64,000 nucleotides of DNA from SZAS-79 sp965279075 (GTDB lineage Bacteria > Pseudomonadota > Gammaproteobacteria > Burkholderiales > SG8-39): positions 14,619 through 78,618 of the forward strand of contig CBDIHI010000002.1 of the NCBI GenBank assembly GCA_965279075.1, given 5' to 3'. A program made the translations under genes and the position numbers. The notes under the pieces were generated by a model that saw nothing but the letters and a program-made list of their open reading frames with translations, made no database searches and was not told where the DNA came from. Shown in pieces: positions 35,074-43,421 of this stretch (its first letter is position 1; every line of letters starts with the position of its first letter).

Positions 35074-36696
35074 ATGACTGGAACTGGAGCAAAGGCAATG
35101 GACGAGAATTTCCGCGGGTTTCTGGAGCGCTTGCGCGCGGCCGGCGAGCTGGTCGACGTGCGCCAGCCGGTGGACATCCGCCACATAGCGACGCTGGTCG
35201 ACCAGTGTGACAAAGGGCTGGTGTTCCACAACGTGATCGGCTACTCGATGCCGGTGGTGTCCGGCATCATCCGCACGCCGCAGCGGGCGATCATGTCGAT
35301 GGGGTGCAGCACCTACGCCGAGATCGAGGCGATGCTGGAGAAGGGGATCAACAATCCGATCCCGCCGAAGCGCGTGGCGACCTCCCCGACCAAGGAGGTC
35401 ATCCAGACGGGCGACGCGGTGGACCTCTTCAAGCTGCCGATCCCGATGTCCTCGGTGTTCGACGGCGGTCCGATGATCACCGCGGGCGTCGTGATCGCGA
35501 GGGACCCCGAGCACGGCATGAACTGCGGGATCTACCGGTTCATGGTCAAGGAACGCAACCTCACCGGCATCGACATCGTCACGCCGAACAACATGCGCCT
35601 CTTCGCGCAGCGCGCATTCAAGGCCGGCAAGCCCTGCCCGATCTCGATCTCGATCGGCACGCACCCGTTCGAGATCATGGGTGCGGGCTACCGTGCGCCG
35701 ATCGGCATGGACGAGATGGCGATCGCGGGCGGCATCCGGGGCGTGCCGGTGGAGCTCGCGCAGTGCGAGACGATCGACCTGCCGTACATAGCCGATTCGG
35801 AAATCGTGCTCGAGGGCGAGATCCTGCCCACCGGCTGGACGCAGCCGGAAGGGCGCTTCGGCGAGTTCACCGGGCTGATGGGCGGCCTGCACTGGAACCC
35901 CGAGGTTCGGATCAAGGCCGTCCTTCGCCGCAAGGATGCGATGTACTACGCGCTGCACATGCCCTGGGAGAACACCTGGCTGGCGGCGCCCACGCGCTAC
36001 CAGGCGATCCGCCGGGCGCTGCGCACGGCCGGCGTCCAGGTCAAGGACATCAACGTGACCCTGGGCGGGCGGGCGTTCTGGCACGCGATCATTTCGATCA
36101 AGAAGCAGGCCGGGGAAGGCAAGAACGCGCTGCTCGCGGCGCTGTCGGTCATGGACCTGAAGCACGTCGTGGTCGTCGACGACGACATCGACGTGTTCGA
36201 CCCGGTCGAGGTGGAGTGGGCGATCGCCACGCGCGTGCAGGGCGACCGCGATGTGCTGATCATCCCCGGCGCGCGCGCCAAGCCGCTGGACCCGAGTCTG
36301 CCCGTCTCGCCGCCGGGCGTGGTCCCGACCGGGGCCAAGGTCGGCATCGACGCGACGATCGGCGAGGGAATCCCGCTCGAGCGCTTCGAGAGGATCAGCT
36401 ACGCCTACGCCGACCGTGCGAAGATCGCCGACTACCTGAAGGGCAAGGCCGACCCCGACAAGGTGGCGGGCGCAGGCAAGGTCGACGAGGCCGCCGCCGG
36501 AATCCTGGCCGCGATCGAAACCGAGCCGCTTTACTACCAGGACATCGCCGACCGGTTCTCGGCCTATGACTTCCAGACCATCGCGCGGGCGCTGGGCGCG
36601 CTGCACGAGCAGCAGAAGCTCTGGCAGACGGCGGAAGGCCGCATGTGCGTGCGCGGCTCGAAGTTCGCCGCGAAGCTTCCCGGCGGCGGCGCGTGA
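35074..36696 (+). CDS. UbiD-family decarboxylase
   Basis: Prenylated-FMN-dependent (de)carboxylase of 540 residues. Family motifs include the SMGCSTYAEIE segment, the RFMVKERN region with conserved arginine, and TQPEGRFGEFTGLMGG at about 257-272, which carries the Glu-x4-Glu pair of the active site (E-R-E constellation). Two starts are possible: ATG 35074 (GAGG five bases upstream) and ATG 35098 (GGAG, giving MDENFRGFLERL); the longer is given. The prFMN synthase UbiX is not in the window and must come from elsewhere. Its stop overlaps the next gene as GTGA. Decarboxylation of an aromatic or alpha,beta-unsaturated acid is expected. Confidence 0.93.
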   Translation: MTGTGAKAMDENFRGFLERLRAAGELVDVRQPVDIRHIATLVDQCDKGLVFHNVIGYSMPVVSGIIRTPQRAIMSMGCSTYAEIEAMLEKGINNPIPPKRVATSPTKEVIQTGDAVDLFKLPIPMSSVFDGGPMITAGVVIARDPEHGMNCGIYRFMVKERNLTGIDIVTPNNMRLFAQRAFKAGKPCPISISIGTHPFEIMGAGYRAPIGMDEMAIAGGIRGVPVELAQCETIDLPYIADSEIVLEGEILPTGWTQPEGRFGEFTGLMGGLHWNPEVRIKAVLRRKDAMYYALHMPWENTWLAAPTRYQAIRRALRTAGVQVKDINVTLGGRAFWHAIISIKKQAGEGKNALLAALSVMDLKHVVVVDDDIDVFDPVEVEWAIATRVQGDRDVLIIPGARAKPLDPSLPVSPPGVVPTGAKVGIDATIGEGIPLERFERISYAYADRAKIADYLKGKADPDKVAGAGKVDEAAAGILAAIETEPLYYQDIADRFSAYDFQTIARALGALHEQQKLWQTAEGRMCVRGSKFAAKLPGGGA

Positions 36697-38366
36697 CTGG
36701 GGCAGCACAACTCACCGGCGGCCAGGCACTGGCCGGGCAGCTCGTGCGCGAGGGCGTGCGGGACGTGTTCGGCGTGCCCGGCGTGCAGCTCGACTGGGCC
36801 GTGGACGCGCTGTGCGAGCGCGAAGCCGACATCCGCTTCATCGTCCCGCGGCACGAACAGGCCGTCACCTACATGGCCGACGGGTATGCGCGTTCCAGCG
36901 GTCGTGCCGGCGTGGGCATGGTGGTGCCCGGCCCCGGGATGCTCAATGCGCTGGCCGGGCTTGCAACGGCGTATGCCTGCAATTCGCGCGTGCTGCTTGT
37001 GGCCGCGCAGATCCCGTCCGCGCAGATCGGGCGCGGACTGGGCATGCTGCACGAGATCCGCGGGCAAGGCGAAATACTGGCACTTTTGACCAAAAGTCAC
37101 CGCCTGGCGCGGCTTCCAGGGGAGATTGCTGCCACGGTCAATGCCGCGTTCGGCGATCTGCACGGGGGCCGGCCGCAGCCGGTGGCGGTGGAAATCCCGC
37201 AGGACGTGCTGCAAAAAACCGGGGATCCCGGGTTTGCCGAACCGCTCCGCCCCGCGCGCAAGCGGCCGGCGCAGGAAAGCGTTGAAGCCTTTTCCGCGCT
37301 GCTCAAGGGCGCGCGGATGCCGGTCATCATCGCGGGCGGCGGCGTGCTGGCCGCGGGCGCGTCCGCGGCGCTGGCGCGTCTGGCCGATGCGGCGCAGGCG
37401 CCCGTGTTGATGACGGAGAACGGCACGGGCGCGCTGGCCACGGATCACCCGCTTGCGCTGACCTGGCTGGCATCGCGCGCACTGCTGCCGCATGCGGACG
37501 TCGTGCTGGCGGTCGGCACACGCCTGATCGAAGGCGGCGCGCCTGCGGTGCTGGCTCCGGGATGCCGCATCGTATACGTCAATGCGTCCGAAGCGGACAT
37601 GGGGGCGCCCCGTCCCGAAGGGTTGCGCGTCCTGGCGGACGCAAGGTCGGCCCTTGAGGCCTTTGCAGACGAGCTTGGCGCACATTCGGCACCGGACCGG
37701 GCGGCCGAGGCGCGCGCGCTGCGTGGCTGGTGCGATGCGCAGCTTGCCGACATCGCGCCACAGCTCGGGTGGATCGCAGCCTTGCGCGCGGGGATGCCGG
37801 ACGACGCGTTCTACGTGCCCGACCTGACGCAGATGGGCTACCCGTCATCGCTCGCCTTCCCGGTTCGGACGCCCGGGACATTCATCAATGCGGGCTACCA
37901 GGGGACGCTGGGGTTTGCGTACCCGACGGCGCTCGGCGTGGCGGCAGCCCATCCTGGCCGTGCGGTCGTCTCGATCTCGGGTGACGGCGGGTTCGGCTGG
38001 TCCCTGCAGGAACTGGCGACCGCGAAGCGCTACAACCTCGCGGTGGTGAGCGTGGTATTCGTCGACGGGTTCTTCGGCAACGTGAAGCTGCTGCAGAAGC
38101 GGCAGTTCGGCCGTGCTTACGGCGCCGAGCTCCAGAATCCCGATTTCGTGCGCCTCGCAGGAGCGTTCGGCGTGGACGCGACGCGGGTGACCACACCGGG
38201 CGCGCTGACGGGCGCGCTTGCGAGCGCGCTCGCCGCAGGCAAGCCCGCCCTGATCGAAGTGCCGGTGGGCGAATTCCCGAGTCCCTGGCACCTGTTGCGC
38301 AACTACGCCCCCGGCAAGAATCCCCCACCCCCCAATCCGCTCGGCGAACCAAGGAGTACCCCATGA
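36693..38366 (+). CDS. Thiamine-diphosphate-dependent decarboxylase-like enzyme
   Basis: ThDP enzyme of 557 residues of the acetolactate synthase/benzoylformate decarboxylase type. The catalytic glutamate is Glu55 in VPRHEQAVTYMADGYAR; the central domain spans about 195-330; the ThDP-Mg motif starts ISGDGGFGWSLQEL at about 428 and ends FVDGFFGNV, so the canonical NN pair is replaced by VD. Many relatives have ND there, so Mg binding is probably retained. The GTG start overlaps the UbiD stop as GTGA. A 2-oxo-acid (for example an arylpyruvate or arylglyoxylate) is a likely substrate, which fits an aromatic pathway. The last four bases overlap the next gene. Confidence 0.9.
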   Translation: MTGAAQLTGGQALAGQLVREGVRDVFGVPGVQLDWAVDALCEREADIRFIVPRHEQAVTYMADGYARSSGRAGVGMVVPGPGMLNALAGLATAYACNSRVLLVAAQIPSAQIGRGLGMLHEIRGQGEILALLTKSHRLARLPGEIAATVNAAFGDLHGGRPQPVAVEIPQDVLQKTGDPGFAEPLRPARKRPAQESVEAFSALLKGARMPVIIAGGGVLAAGASAALARLADAAQAPVLMTENGTGALATDHPLALTWLASRALLPHADVVLAVGTRLIEGGAPAVLAPGCRIVYVNASEADMGAPRPEGLRVLADARSALEAFADELGAHSAPDRAAEARALRGWCDAQLADIAPQLGWIAALRAGMPDDAFYVPDLTQMGYPSSLAFPVRTPGTFINAGYQGTLGFAYPTALGVAAAHPGRAVVSISGDGGFGWSLQELATAKRYNLAVVSVVFVDGFFGNVKLLQKRQFGRAYGAELQNPDFVRLAGAFGVDATRVTTPGALTGALASALAAGKPALIEVPVGEFPSPWHLLRNYAPGKNPPPPNPLGEPRSTP

Positions 38367-39346
38367 TGAGGATCCATTACCGCACCCTGGCGCTCACGGC
38401 CGGCCTGCTGTCACTTGCGCTCGGCACGGCTGCCGTGGCCCAGGAGTGGCCCGCCGGCAAGCCAGTACGCATCCTGAACGGCTTCCCGCCGGGCGGGGCG
38501 TCCGACATCCAGGCCCGCGCGATCGCGGCGCGGATGTCGCAGAACCTCGGCTCGCCGTTCGTGGTCGAAAACAAGCCGGGCGCCTCGACGACGATCGCCG
38601 CCCGGGAGTTGATCAAGTCGCCGCCCGACGGCACGACGCTGATGTATACGATCACGGTCACCACCAGCCAGCTGCCGCACTTCTACGCCAAGCCCCCCTA
38701 CGACATCCAGAAGGACTTCACGCCGCTGGGGTTGGCGTCGTATTCGAGGACCGTGCTGGTTGCGACGGCCAAGGCCCCGTACAACTCGATGCGCGAACTG
38801 ATCGACTACGCACGGGCGAACCCCGGCAAGGTGAACTACGGTTCGTTCGGGCCGGGATCGGGCGCGCACATCAGTGGCGAGTTGCTCAAGTCGAACGCCG
38901 GGATCGACATCGTCCACGTGCCCTACAAAGGCAGCGCGGACGCCGTGCGGGACCTCTTCGCCGGGCAGATCCAGCTGGTGTTCGACGGCTCCACGACGGC
39001 CGTGGCCAACGCGCGCTCGGGAAGGGTGAAGATCCTCGCGATCGCCGACAGCCATCGCCTGCCGGCGGTGCCGGACGTGCCGACCATGGGCGAGGCGGGG
39101 GTGCCGGGCTTCGACGTGTCGGGCCTGGAGCAATTACTCGGGCCGCCCGGAATGCCGAAGGAGCTGGCCAACAGGATCAACGCGGAATTCGTGAAGGCGG
39201 TACGCTCCCCGGAGATCACGGACCTGCTCGTGAAGGGGGGGTCGACGGTGGTCGCCAGCAGCGCCGAGGAGCACGCGAAGATCATGCGCGAGAACAACGA
39301 GGCTTGGGGCGTAGTGATCCGCAAGCTTGGCATCAGGCTCGACTGA
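38363..39346 (+). CDS. Bug-family (TctC-like) periplasmic binding protein
   Basis: Bug receptor of 327 residues. The signal peptide MMRIHYRTLALTAGLLSLAL ends near AAVA (26), followed by EWPAGKPVRILNGFPPGGASDIQARAI, VVENKPGAST and IVHVPYKGSADAV. The ATG at 38363 overlaps the stop of the ThDP enzyme gene; a second ATG follows at once (38366), and AAGGAG sits 6-9 bases upstream. It is the fourth Bug protein of the window and the second in this plus-strand arm. It may bind a second related ligand. Confidence 0.92.
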   Translation: MMRIHYRTLALTAGLLSLALGTAAVAQEWPAGKPVRILNGFPPGGASDIQARAIAARMSQNLGSPFVVENKPGASTTIAARELIKSPPDGTTLMYTITVTTSQLPHFYAKPPYDIQKDFTPLGLASYSRTVLVATAKAPYNSMRELIDYARANPGKVNYGSFGPGSGAHISGELLKSNAGIDIVHVPYKGSADAVRDLFAGQIQLVFDGSTTAVANARSGRVKILAIADSHRLPAVPDVPTMGEAGVPGFDVSGLEQLLGPPGMPKELANRINAEFVKAVRSPEITDLLVKGGSTVVASSAEEHAKIMRENNEAWGVVIRKLGIRLD

Positions 39347-39353
39347 GCCGCCC

Positions 39354-39815
39354 ATGGACGGCATCGACAAGAAGATCCTCGCGCTGCTGCAGGAGGACGC
39401 GACACTGACGGTGAACGAGCTCGCGCAGCAGGTCGGATTGTCGCCGAATCCCTGCTGGAGGCGCGTACAGCGGCTGGAGGCCGACGGCGTCATCCGCAAG
39501 CGGGTTACGCTGCTCGACGCCGCGGCCCTGAACGCCGGCGTCACGGTGTTCGTGGCTATCAAGACCAGCCAGCACAGCGCGGCGTGGTTCAGGAGTTTCG
39601 CGAAGAACGTGAACGCGATCCCCGAGGTGATGGAGTTCTATCGCATGAGCGGCGAGGTGGATTACCTGCTGCGCGTGGTCGTGCCTGACATTGCCGCGTA
39701 CGATGCCGTCTACAAGCAACTGATCCGCACGCCCGGCTTGTCGGACGTGAGTTCGAGCTTCGCAATGGAGCAGATCAAGTACACCACCGCGCTGCCGCTG
39801 CAGTTCATCGACTGA
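39354..39815 (+). CDS. Lrp/AsnC-family transcriptional regulator
   Basis: Feast/famine regulator of 153 residues. The N-terminal helix-turn-helix spans about 3-60 (DGIDKKILALLQEDATLTVN, then LAQQVGLSPNPCWRRVQRLEADGVI with the recognition helix). The C-terminal RAM effector domain begins at about 65, with MSGEVDYLLRVVVPDIAAYD as its core motif. The start at 39354 is the usual Lrp beginning; an upstream in-frame ATG overlaps the Bug gene. Lying 7 bp after the Bug gene at the end of the plus-strand arm, it is a good candidate for the local regulator of the catabolic locus. Confidence 0.92.
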   Translation: MDGIDKKILALLQEDATLTVNELAQQVGLSPNPCWRRVQRLEADGVIRKRVTLLDAAALNAGVTVFVAIKTSQHSAAWFRSFAKNVNAIPEVMEFYRMSGEVDYLLRVVVPDIAAYDAVYKQLIRTPGLSDVSSSFAMEQIKYTTALPLQFID

Positions 39816-39837
39816 GCGCGCGCAGAAAGGAAACCCA

Positions 39838-40929
39838 ATGGCCGACCTGTCCGCATTCTCCTCGACCTACCGTGAGGCCCGTTCGAAGTTCCTTGAGGCA
39901 GCGCGAGCGGCCGGAGCGACTCTGGCGCAGTACGAGCACCCTTCCGTGAAGGGGCCCGAAGGCGAGACGCTGTACCTCGACGTGGCCGTCGTGGGCCGGC
40001 CCGATGCACCTACCGTGATGGTGGTCGGCAGCGGTACGCACGGGATCGAAGGGTTCCCGGGCTCGGCCGCCCAGACCGCGTGGATGCGGGACCGCGGGGC
40101 GGAGCGTGTTGCGCCGGGCTCGGCGATGGTTTTTTTCCACGCACACAACCCGTGGGGATTCGCGCACCTGCAGCGCGTCACCGAAGAGAACGTCGACTTG
40201 AATCGCAACTTCGTCGACCATGCCCGGCCGTATCCGGCCAACCCCGGGTATGACGTGCTGCATCCAGGCATCACCCCCGTGCGCTGGGATGAGGAGAGCA
40301 TTCGTGGCGTGTTCGCGGCGCTGGAATCGTTCCGGGAGCAGAACGGCGAGCAGGCTTTTTCCGACGCCTACAACGGCGGGCAGTATGGTCATCCCGGCGG
40401 CGTTTTCTTCGGCGGGCACCGGCCCCAATGGTCGAACGGGGCCTTCCGGGAGGCGGTGCGCAAACACGCCGGCCACGCGAAGCGCGCCGGGATCATCGAC
40501 CTGCATACGGGCATCGGGCCGTATCTCGATCACGTGTTCCTCTGCTTTCACCCGCCCGGATCCGACAAGTACGAGCGCGCGCGCGCCTGGTGGGGCGAGC
40601 GCGCGGTCAACCGGCAGGGCTCCACGCACAAGGCCCTTGCCGTCTACAAGGGACTCCTGATCGACGCTTTCCAGGCCGAACTTTCGCAGGCCGAGACGAC
40701 CGCCGTGGTGATCGAGTTCGGCACGCGCTCGCGTCCGGACATGCAGCGCGCGAACATGTCGCTGCTCTGGTTGCGCGCGCATGCCAACGAGGATCCCGGG
40801 CACGCGAAAGCCGTGCATGCGGACTACGTGGAGGCTTTCTATCCCAGCGACCCGCAATGGCGGGAGGCAGTGCTTGCCCAGTCGAGGGTCTTCCTCGACC
40901 AGGCCGCTGCGGGAATTGCGAATGGCTAG
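39838..40929 (+). CDS. DUF2817 / M14-like metallopeptidase-family protein
   Basis: Protein of 363 residues related to zinc carboxypeptidases (M14) through the DUF2817 family. A zinc-site pattern is visible: GSGTHGIEGFPG (His68, Glu71) and DLHTGIGPYLDHV (His at about 222), with VDLNRNFVDH between them and VIEFGTRSRP holding a possible catalytic Glu. There is no signal peptide, so it is probably cytoplasmic. It follows the Lrp gene by 22 bp with GAAAGGAAA before the ATG. It could deacylate or hydrolyse an amide in the preceding pathway, or be unrelated. Confidence 0.85.
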   Translation: MADLSAFSSTYREARSKFLEAARAAGATLAQYEHPSVKGPEGETLYLDVAVVGRPDAPTVMVVGSGTHGIEGFPGSAAQTAWMRDRGAERVAPGSAMVFFHAHNPWGFAHLQRVTEENVDLNRNFVDHARPYPANPGYDVLHPGITPVRWDEESIRGVFAALESFREQNGEQAFSDAYNGGQYGHPGGVFFGGHRPQWSNGAFREAVRKHAGHAKRAGIIDLHTGIGPYLDHVFLCFHPPGSDKYERARAWWGERAVNRQGSTHKALAVYKGLLIDAFQAELSQAETTAVVIEFGTRSRPDMQRANMSLLWLRAHANEDPGHAKAVHADYVEAFYPSDPQWREAVLAQSRVFLDQAAAGIANG

Positions 40930-40935
40930 CCTCGC

Positions 40936-41724
40936 CTAGGCGGACTTCCCGAGGAATGCCGCCAGCGCGGCGTTGAACGCTTCCGGCTGCTCAAGGTTCG
41001 AGAGGTGGGCGGCGGGGGACAGCACCGACAGCGTCGAACCGGGCGCATTCGCGTGGATTTCCTCGGCCATGGCGAGCGGTGTGCCCATGTCCTGCTCCCC
41101 CACGATGACGAGCATGGGGCAGGTGATCTCCTTCAGCCGGGCGGTCGCGTTGATCCTGGGAAGCGCTGCGCAGCAGCCGGCATAACCATCGACCGGGGTG
41201 GCGGCGATCTGTGCGCCGATCGTTTGCATGATGTCCGGCCGCGCGGCGCGAAAGCCGTCGGTGAACCAGCGCGCGAGCGTGGGCTCGACCAGGGGTTGCA
41301 TGCCCTGCGCCTTTGCCATCTTGATTCGGTCGGCCCAGACGCCGGCGGCCTCCGCGGGGTAGCGGCTGGTGGTGTCTGCCAGTGCCAGGCTTTGGAACAC
41401 GCCGGGGTATTTCAGCGCGAAGGTCTGGCCGATCATGCCGCCCATCGACAGGCCGCAGAAATGGGTCCGCGCGATGCCGAGGTGCTTGAGGAGCGCTGCG
41501 AGGTCGTCGGCGAGCTGTTCCAGGGTGTAGGCGCCTTCAGGCGCATCGCTCTGGCCGTGGCCGCGCGTGTCGAAGGAGAGCACGCGGTAGCTGCGCGAGA
41601 ATTCGGCGATCTGCGGCGCCCACATGGCGGTGCTGCAGGCGAGAGAGTGGCTGAAGGTGAGCCACGGGCCCGATGCGCCGTGGGTTTCGTAGTACAGGCC
41701 GATGCCGTTCACGTTTGCTTTCAT
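40936..41724 (-). CDS. 3-oxoadipate enol-lactonase-like alpha/beta hydrolase
   Basis: Hydrolase of 262 residues. LYYETHGASGPWLTFSHSLAC, VLSFDTRGHGQSDAPEGAYTLEQLADDL and the elbow FCGLSMGGMIGQ (Ser93) are close to PcaD-type enol-lactonases; VIVGEQDMGTPL holds the acid and SPAAHLSNLEQPEAF the catalytic His. The start at 41724 is preceded by GGAGACGGGA. In classical pathways PcaD converts 3-oxoadipate enol-lactone to 3-oxoadipate; no other pca gene is in the window, so the assignment is to the family only. It lies 11 bp after the phosphatase-like gene. Confidence 0.85.
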   Translation of the reverse strand: MKANVNGIGLYYETHGASGPWLTFSHSLACSTAMWAPQIAEFSRSYRVLSFDTRGHGQSDAPEGAYTLEQLADDLAALLKHLGIARTHFCGLSMGGMIGQTFALKYPGVFQSLALADTTSRYPAEAAGVWADRIKMAKAQGMQPLVEPTLARWFTDGFRAARPDIMQTIGAQIAATPVDGYAGCCAALPRINATARLKEITCPMLVIVGEQDMGTPLAMAEEIHANAPGSTLSVLSPAAHLSNLEQPEAFNAALAAFLGKSA

Positions 41725-41735
41725 TCCCGTCTCCG

Positions 41736-42941
41736 TCAGGCCCGCGCAACAACGAGCGGGATATACATTTCGTCGGCCGACAGGCCGCCATGGTTGCCGA
41801 TGTGCAGGTGGCGCGGCTCGCCGGGCAGCCAGTCCTTGACCGTGTAGGGTTCGCGCATCACCAGCACGAAGTCGCCTGTTCGTTCGGCGATGCGCGGATG
41901 CAGGTCGCCGCCGCCGAACCAGCCCGCCTGCAGCGGCACGGTCCCGGGGACGACCTCCGCCTTTCCCTCGAGCCATGCGGCGGCCCGGTCGGCGAACTCG
42001 GCCTGCTTTCCAGGCTTCACGTGGCAGAACGCGACCCGGCGCTCGCCCGTGAGCGGCCGTGCGAGGAGCCCCGCGAGTTCCGGGCAGTCGGCGAGGTCCA
42101 GCGCGTTCTCGGCAGGACAGTCGATGAATCCGTGGTCCGCGGTAAGGATGATCGCGGTGTCGGTGCCCGACAGCCTGCGCAGCAGGTCTGCAAAGGCCGC
42201 GTCGATTTCGGCGAGGACTTTCGCGGTCTCGGGGCTGCCCACGCCGTGCACATGCGAGCTGGTGTCGAACTCGGGGTAATAGGCGTAGACGAACTTGCGG
42301 CCGCTGCCCGACTTCACGGCGGCCTCCGTCTGGGCGACGAAGCCGGACAGGTCGTCGTAGGCGAGCCGCGTGGCCTGCCCGCAGAAGTGCCGGTTGTAAT
42401 TCGAGTCGATGATCTTCCGGTACGAAACCACGAAGGCTTCGTCGGCAAGCGAATCGAACATGGGCGTGCCACGGTAAAGGGCGGCGGGGGCGATCCCGCG
42501 CTGCTCCAGGGAATCCCCCGCGCCCCGCGGTTTGAACGGCAGCGCGGCCGCGATGGTGTCGGCTTCGGGGAACCAGGTGAACCAGCCGGTCAGGCCATGT
42601 TCTGCCGGGGACAGCCCGGTGAACGTGGTCGTGATGGCGCTGGCCGTGGTGGAGGGAAAGACCGAGGTGATGCTGCCGGCAAGGTGGGAGGCGAGGGTGC
42701 TGCCCGCTGCGTAGCGCGCCAGGTAGTTGTAGCCCAGGCCGTCGATCAGGATCAGCACGACGTTGCGCGCGGCCGAGAGCGCGTCAGGCGCGAGGGCACG
42801 GAGCGTAGGGTGCAGGGCGCGCCCGCCGCGCGATGCCGAGCAACTGGCGATGAGGTTGACGAGGCCGCCGCCGCCGTAATCGGGCAGGATGCGGGTTTGG
42901 CTCAGGCCGGTGGTCAGGGGCGCATTCAAGACGGCGCCCAT
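41736..42941 (-). CDS. Alkaline-phosphatase-superfamily phosphodiesterase-like protein
   Basis: Protein of 401 residues of the nucleotide pyrophosphatase/phosphodiesterase branch. The metal site can be followed: VVLILIDGLGYNYL (Asp), VFPSTTASAITTTFTG (Thr nucleophile), YYPEFDTSSHVHGVGSPET (Asp and His), ILTADHGFID (Asp-His) and HIGNHGGLSADE (last His). No signal peptide is apparent. It is transcribed toward the enol-lactonase-like gene with an 11-bp gap. Its substrate, a phosphodiester, sulfate or phosphonate ester, cannot be told. Confidence 0.87.
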   Translation of the reverse strand: MGAVLNAPLTTGLSQTRILPDYGGGGLVNLIASCSASRGGRALHPTLRALAPDALSAARNVVLILIDGLGYNYLARYAAGSTLASHLAGSITSVFPSTTASAITTTFTGLSPAEHGLTGWFTWFPEADTIAAALPFKPRGAGDSLEQRGIAPAALYRGTPMFDSLADEAFVVSYRKIIDSNYNRHFCGQATRLAYDDLSGFVAQTEAAVKSGSGRKFVYAYYPEFDTSSHVHGVGSPETAKVLAEIDAAFADLLRRLSGTDTAIILTADHGFIDCPAENALDLADCPELAGLLARPLTGERRVAFCHVKPGKQAEFADRAAAWLEGKAEVVPGTVPLQAGWFGGGDLHPRIAERTGDFVLVMREPYTVKDWLPGEPRHLHIGNHGGLSADEMYIPLVVARA

Positions 42942-42971
42942 GCTAAACGAAATACGATACGCCCCCGGGAT

Positions 42972-43214
42972 TTAGTGCAAAACGACCGGGTTCGTGAGCA
43001 AGGCGTCGTAGCCCTCCAGGAATTCGTCCACCGATTCTTCCGACGGGCTGTCCGAGAACAGGTGCAGCATGGAAGCCCTGAGCCTTTCGGCCACGTCGCC
43101 TTCAAGGAAGCCACCGCGCCCGGCCGATTTGTCGACGAGCTCGATGCCTTCGTTTCCCGCGAATTCAGCCATGTAGTAGTGCGGGCTGTTGTACAGGATG
43201 TTCATTTCGCTCAT
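42972..43214 (-). CDS. DUF3567 family protein
   Basis: Small acidic protein of 80 residues, conserved in betaproteobacteria as DUF3567: NILYNSPHYYMAEFAGNEGI, then ELVDKSAGRGGFLEGDVAERL, and an ending EFLEGYDALLTNPVVLH. No domain of known function. The start at 43214 is preceded by GGGAG at seven bases; an internal ATG lies three codons further on. It is transcribed divergently from the conserved gene at 43422. Its presence is one of the better taxonomic markers in the window. Confidence 0.88.
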   Translation of the reverse strand: MSEMNILYNSPHYYMAEFAGNEGIELVDKSAGRGGFLEGDVAERLRASMLHLFSDSPSEESVDEFLEGYDALLTNPVVLH

Positions 43215-43348
43215 GACGGAACTCCCATGGGTAGGCTGGTGGTCCGGAATCGTGCCTTCATTCCCGAAGCAATGATTGTGCCGAACGCCGGGAAATCAAG
43301 GTCCGTGCATGCCTCAGCCACCTTAACGGCCGCACGGGCGCGAAAGTT

Positions 43349-43361
43349 GACCCCGGGGGTC
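43349..43361. promoter_or_regulatory. 13-bp palindrome in divergent intergenic region
   Basis: GACCCC-G-GGGGTC is a 13-bp palindrome in the 207-bp gap between the DUF3567 gene and the conserved unknown gene, about 60 bp before the latter's start. A TAGAAT (-10-like) lies some 20 bp downstream of it. It could be an operator; the evidence is only symmetry and position. Confidence 0.3.
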
Positions 43362-43421
43362 GAAAAAAGGGGGTGCGTGATAGAATCTCGTCCCCCTTCC
43401 CTCCATACGAGGATCCCTGCC

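Noticed and set aside
36693..38366. Possible inactive ThDP enzyme because NN of the GDG-NN motif is VD
   Set aside because: The second position of the motif is the Mg ligand and Asp can replace Asn, as in many relatives with ND. The GDG and the catalytic Glu55 are intact, so inactivity is not supported.
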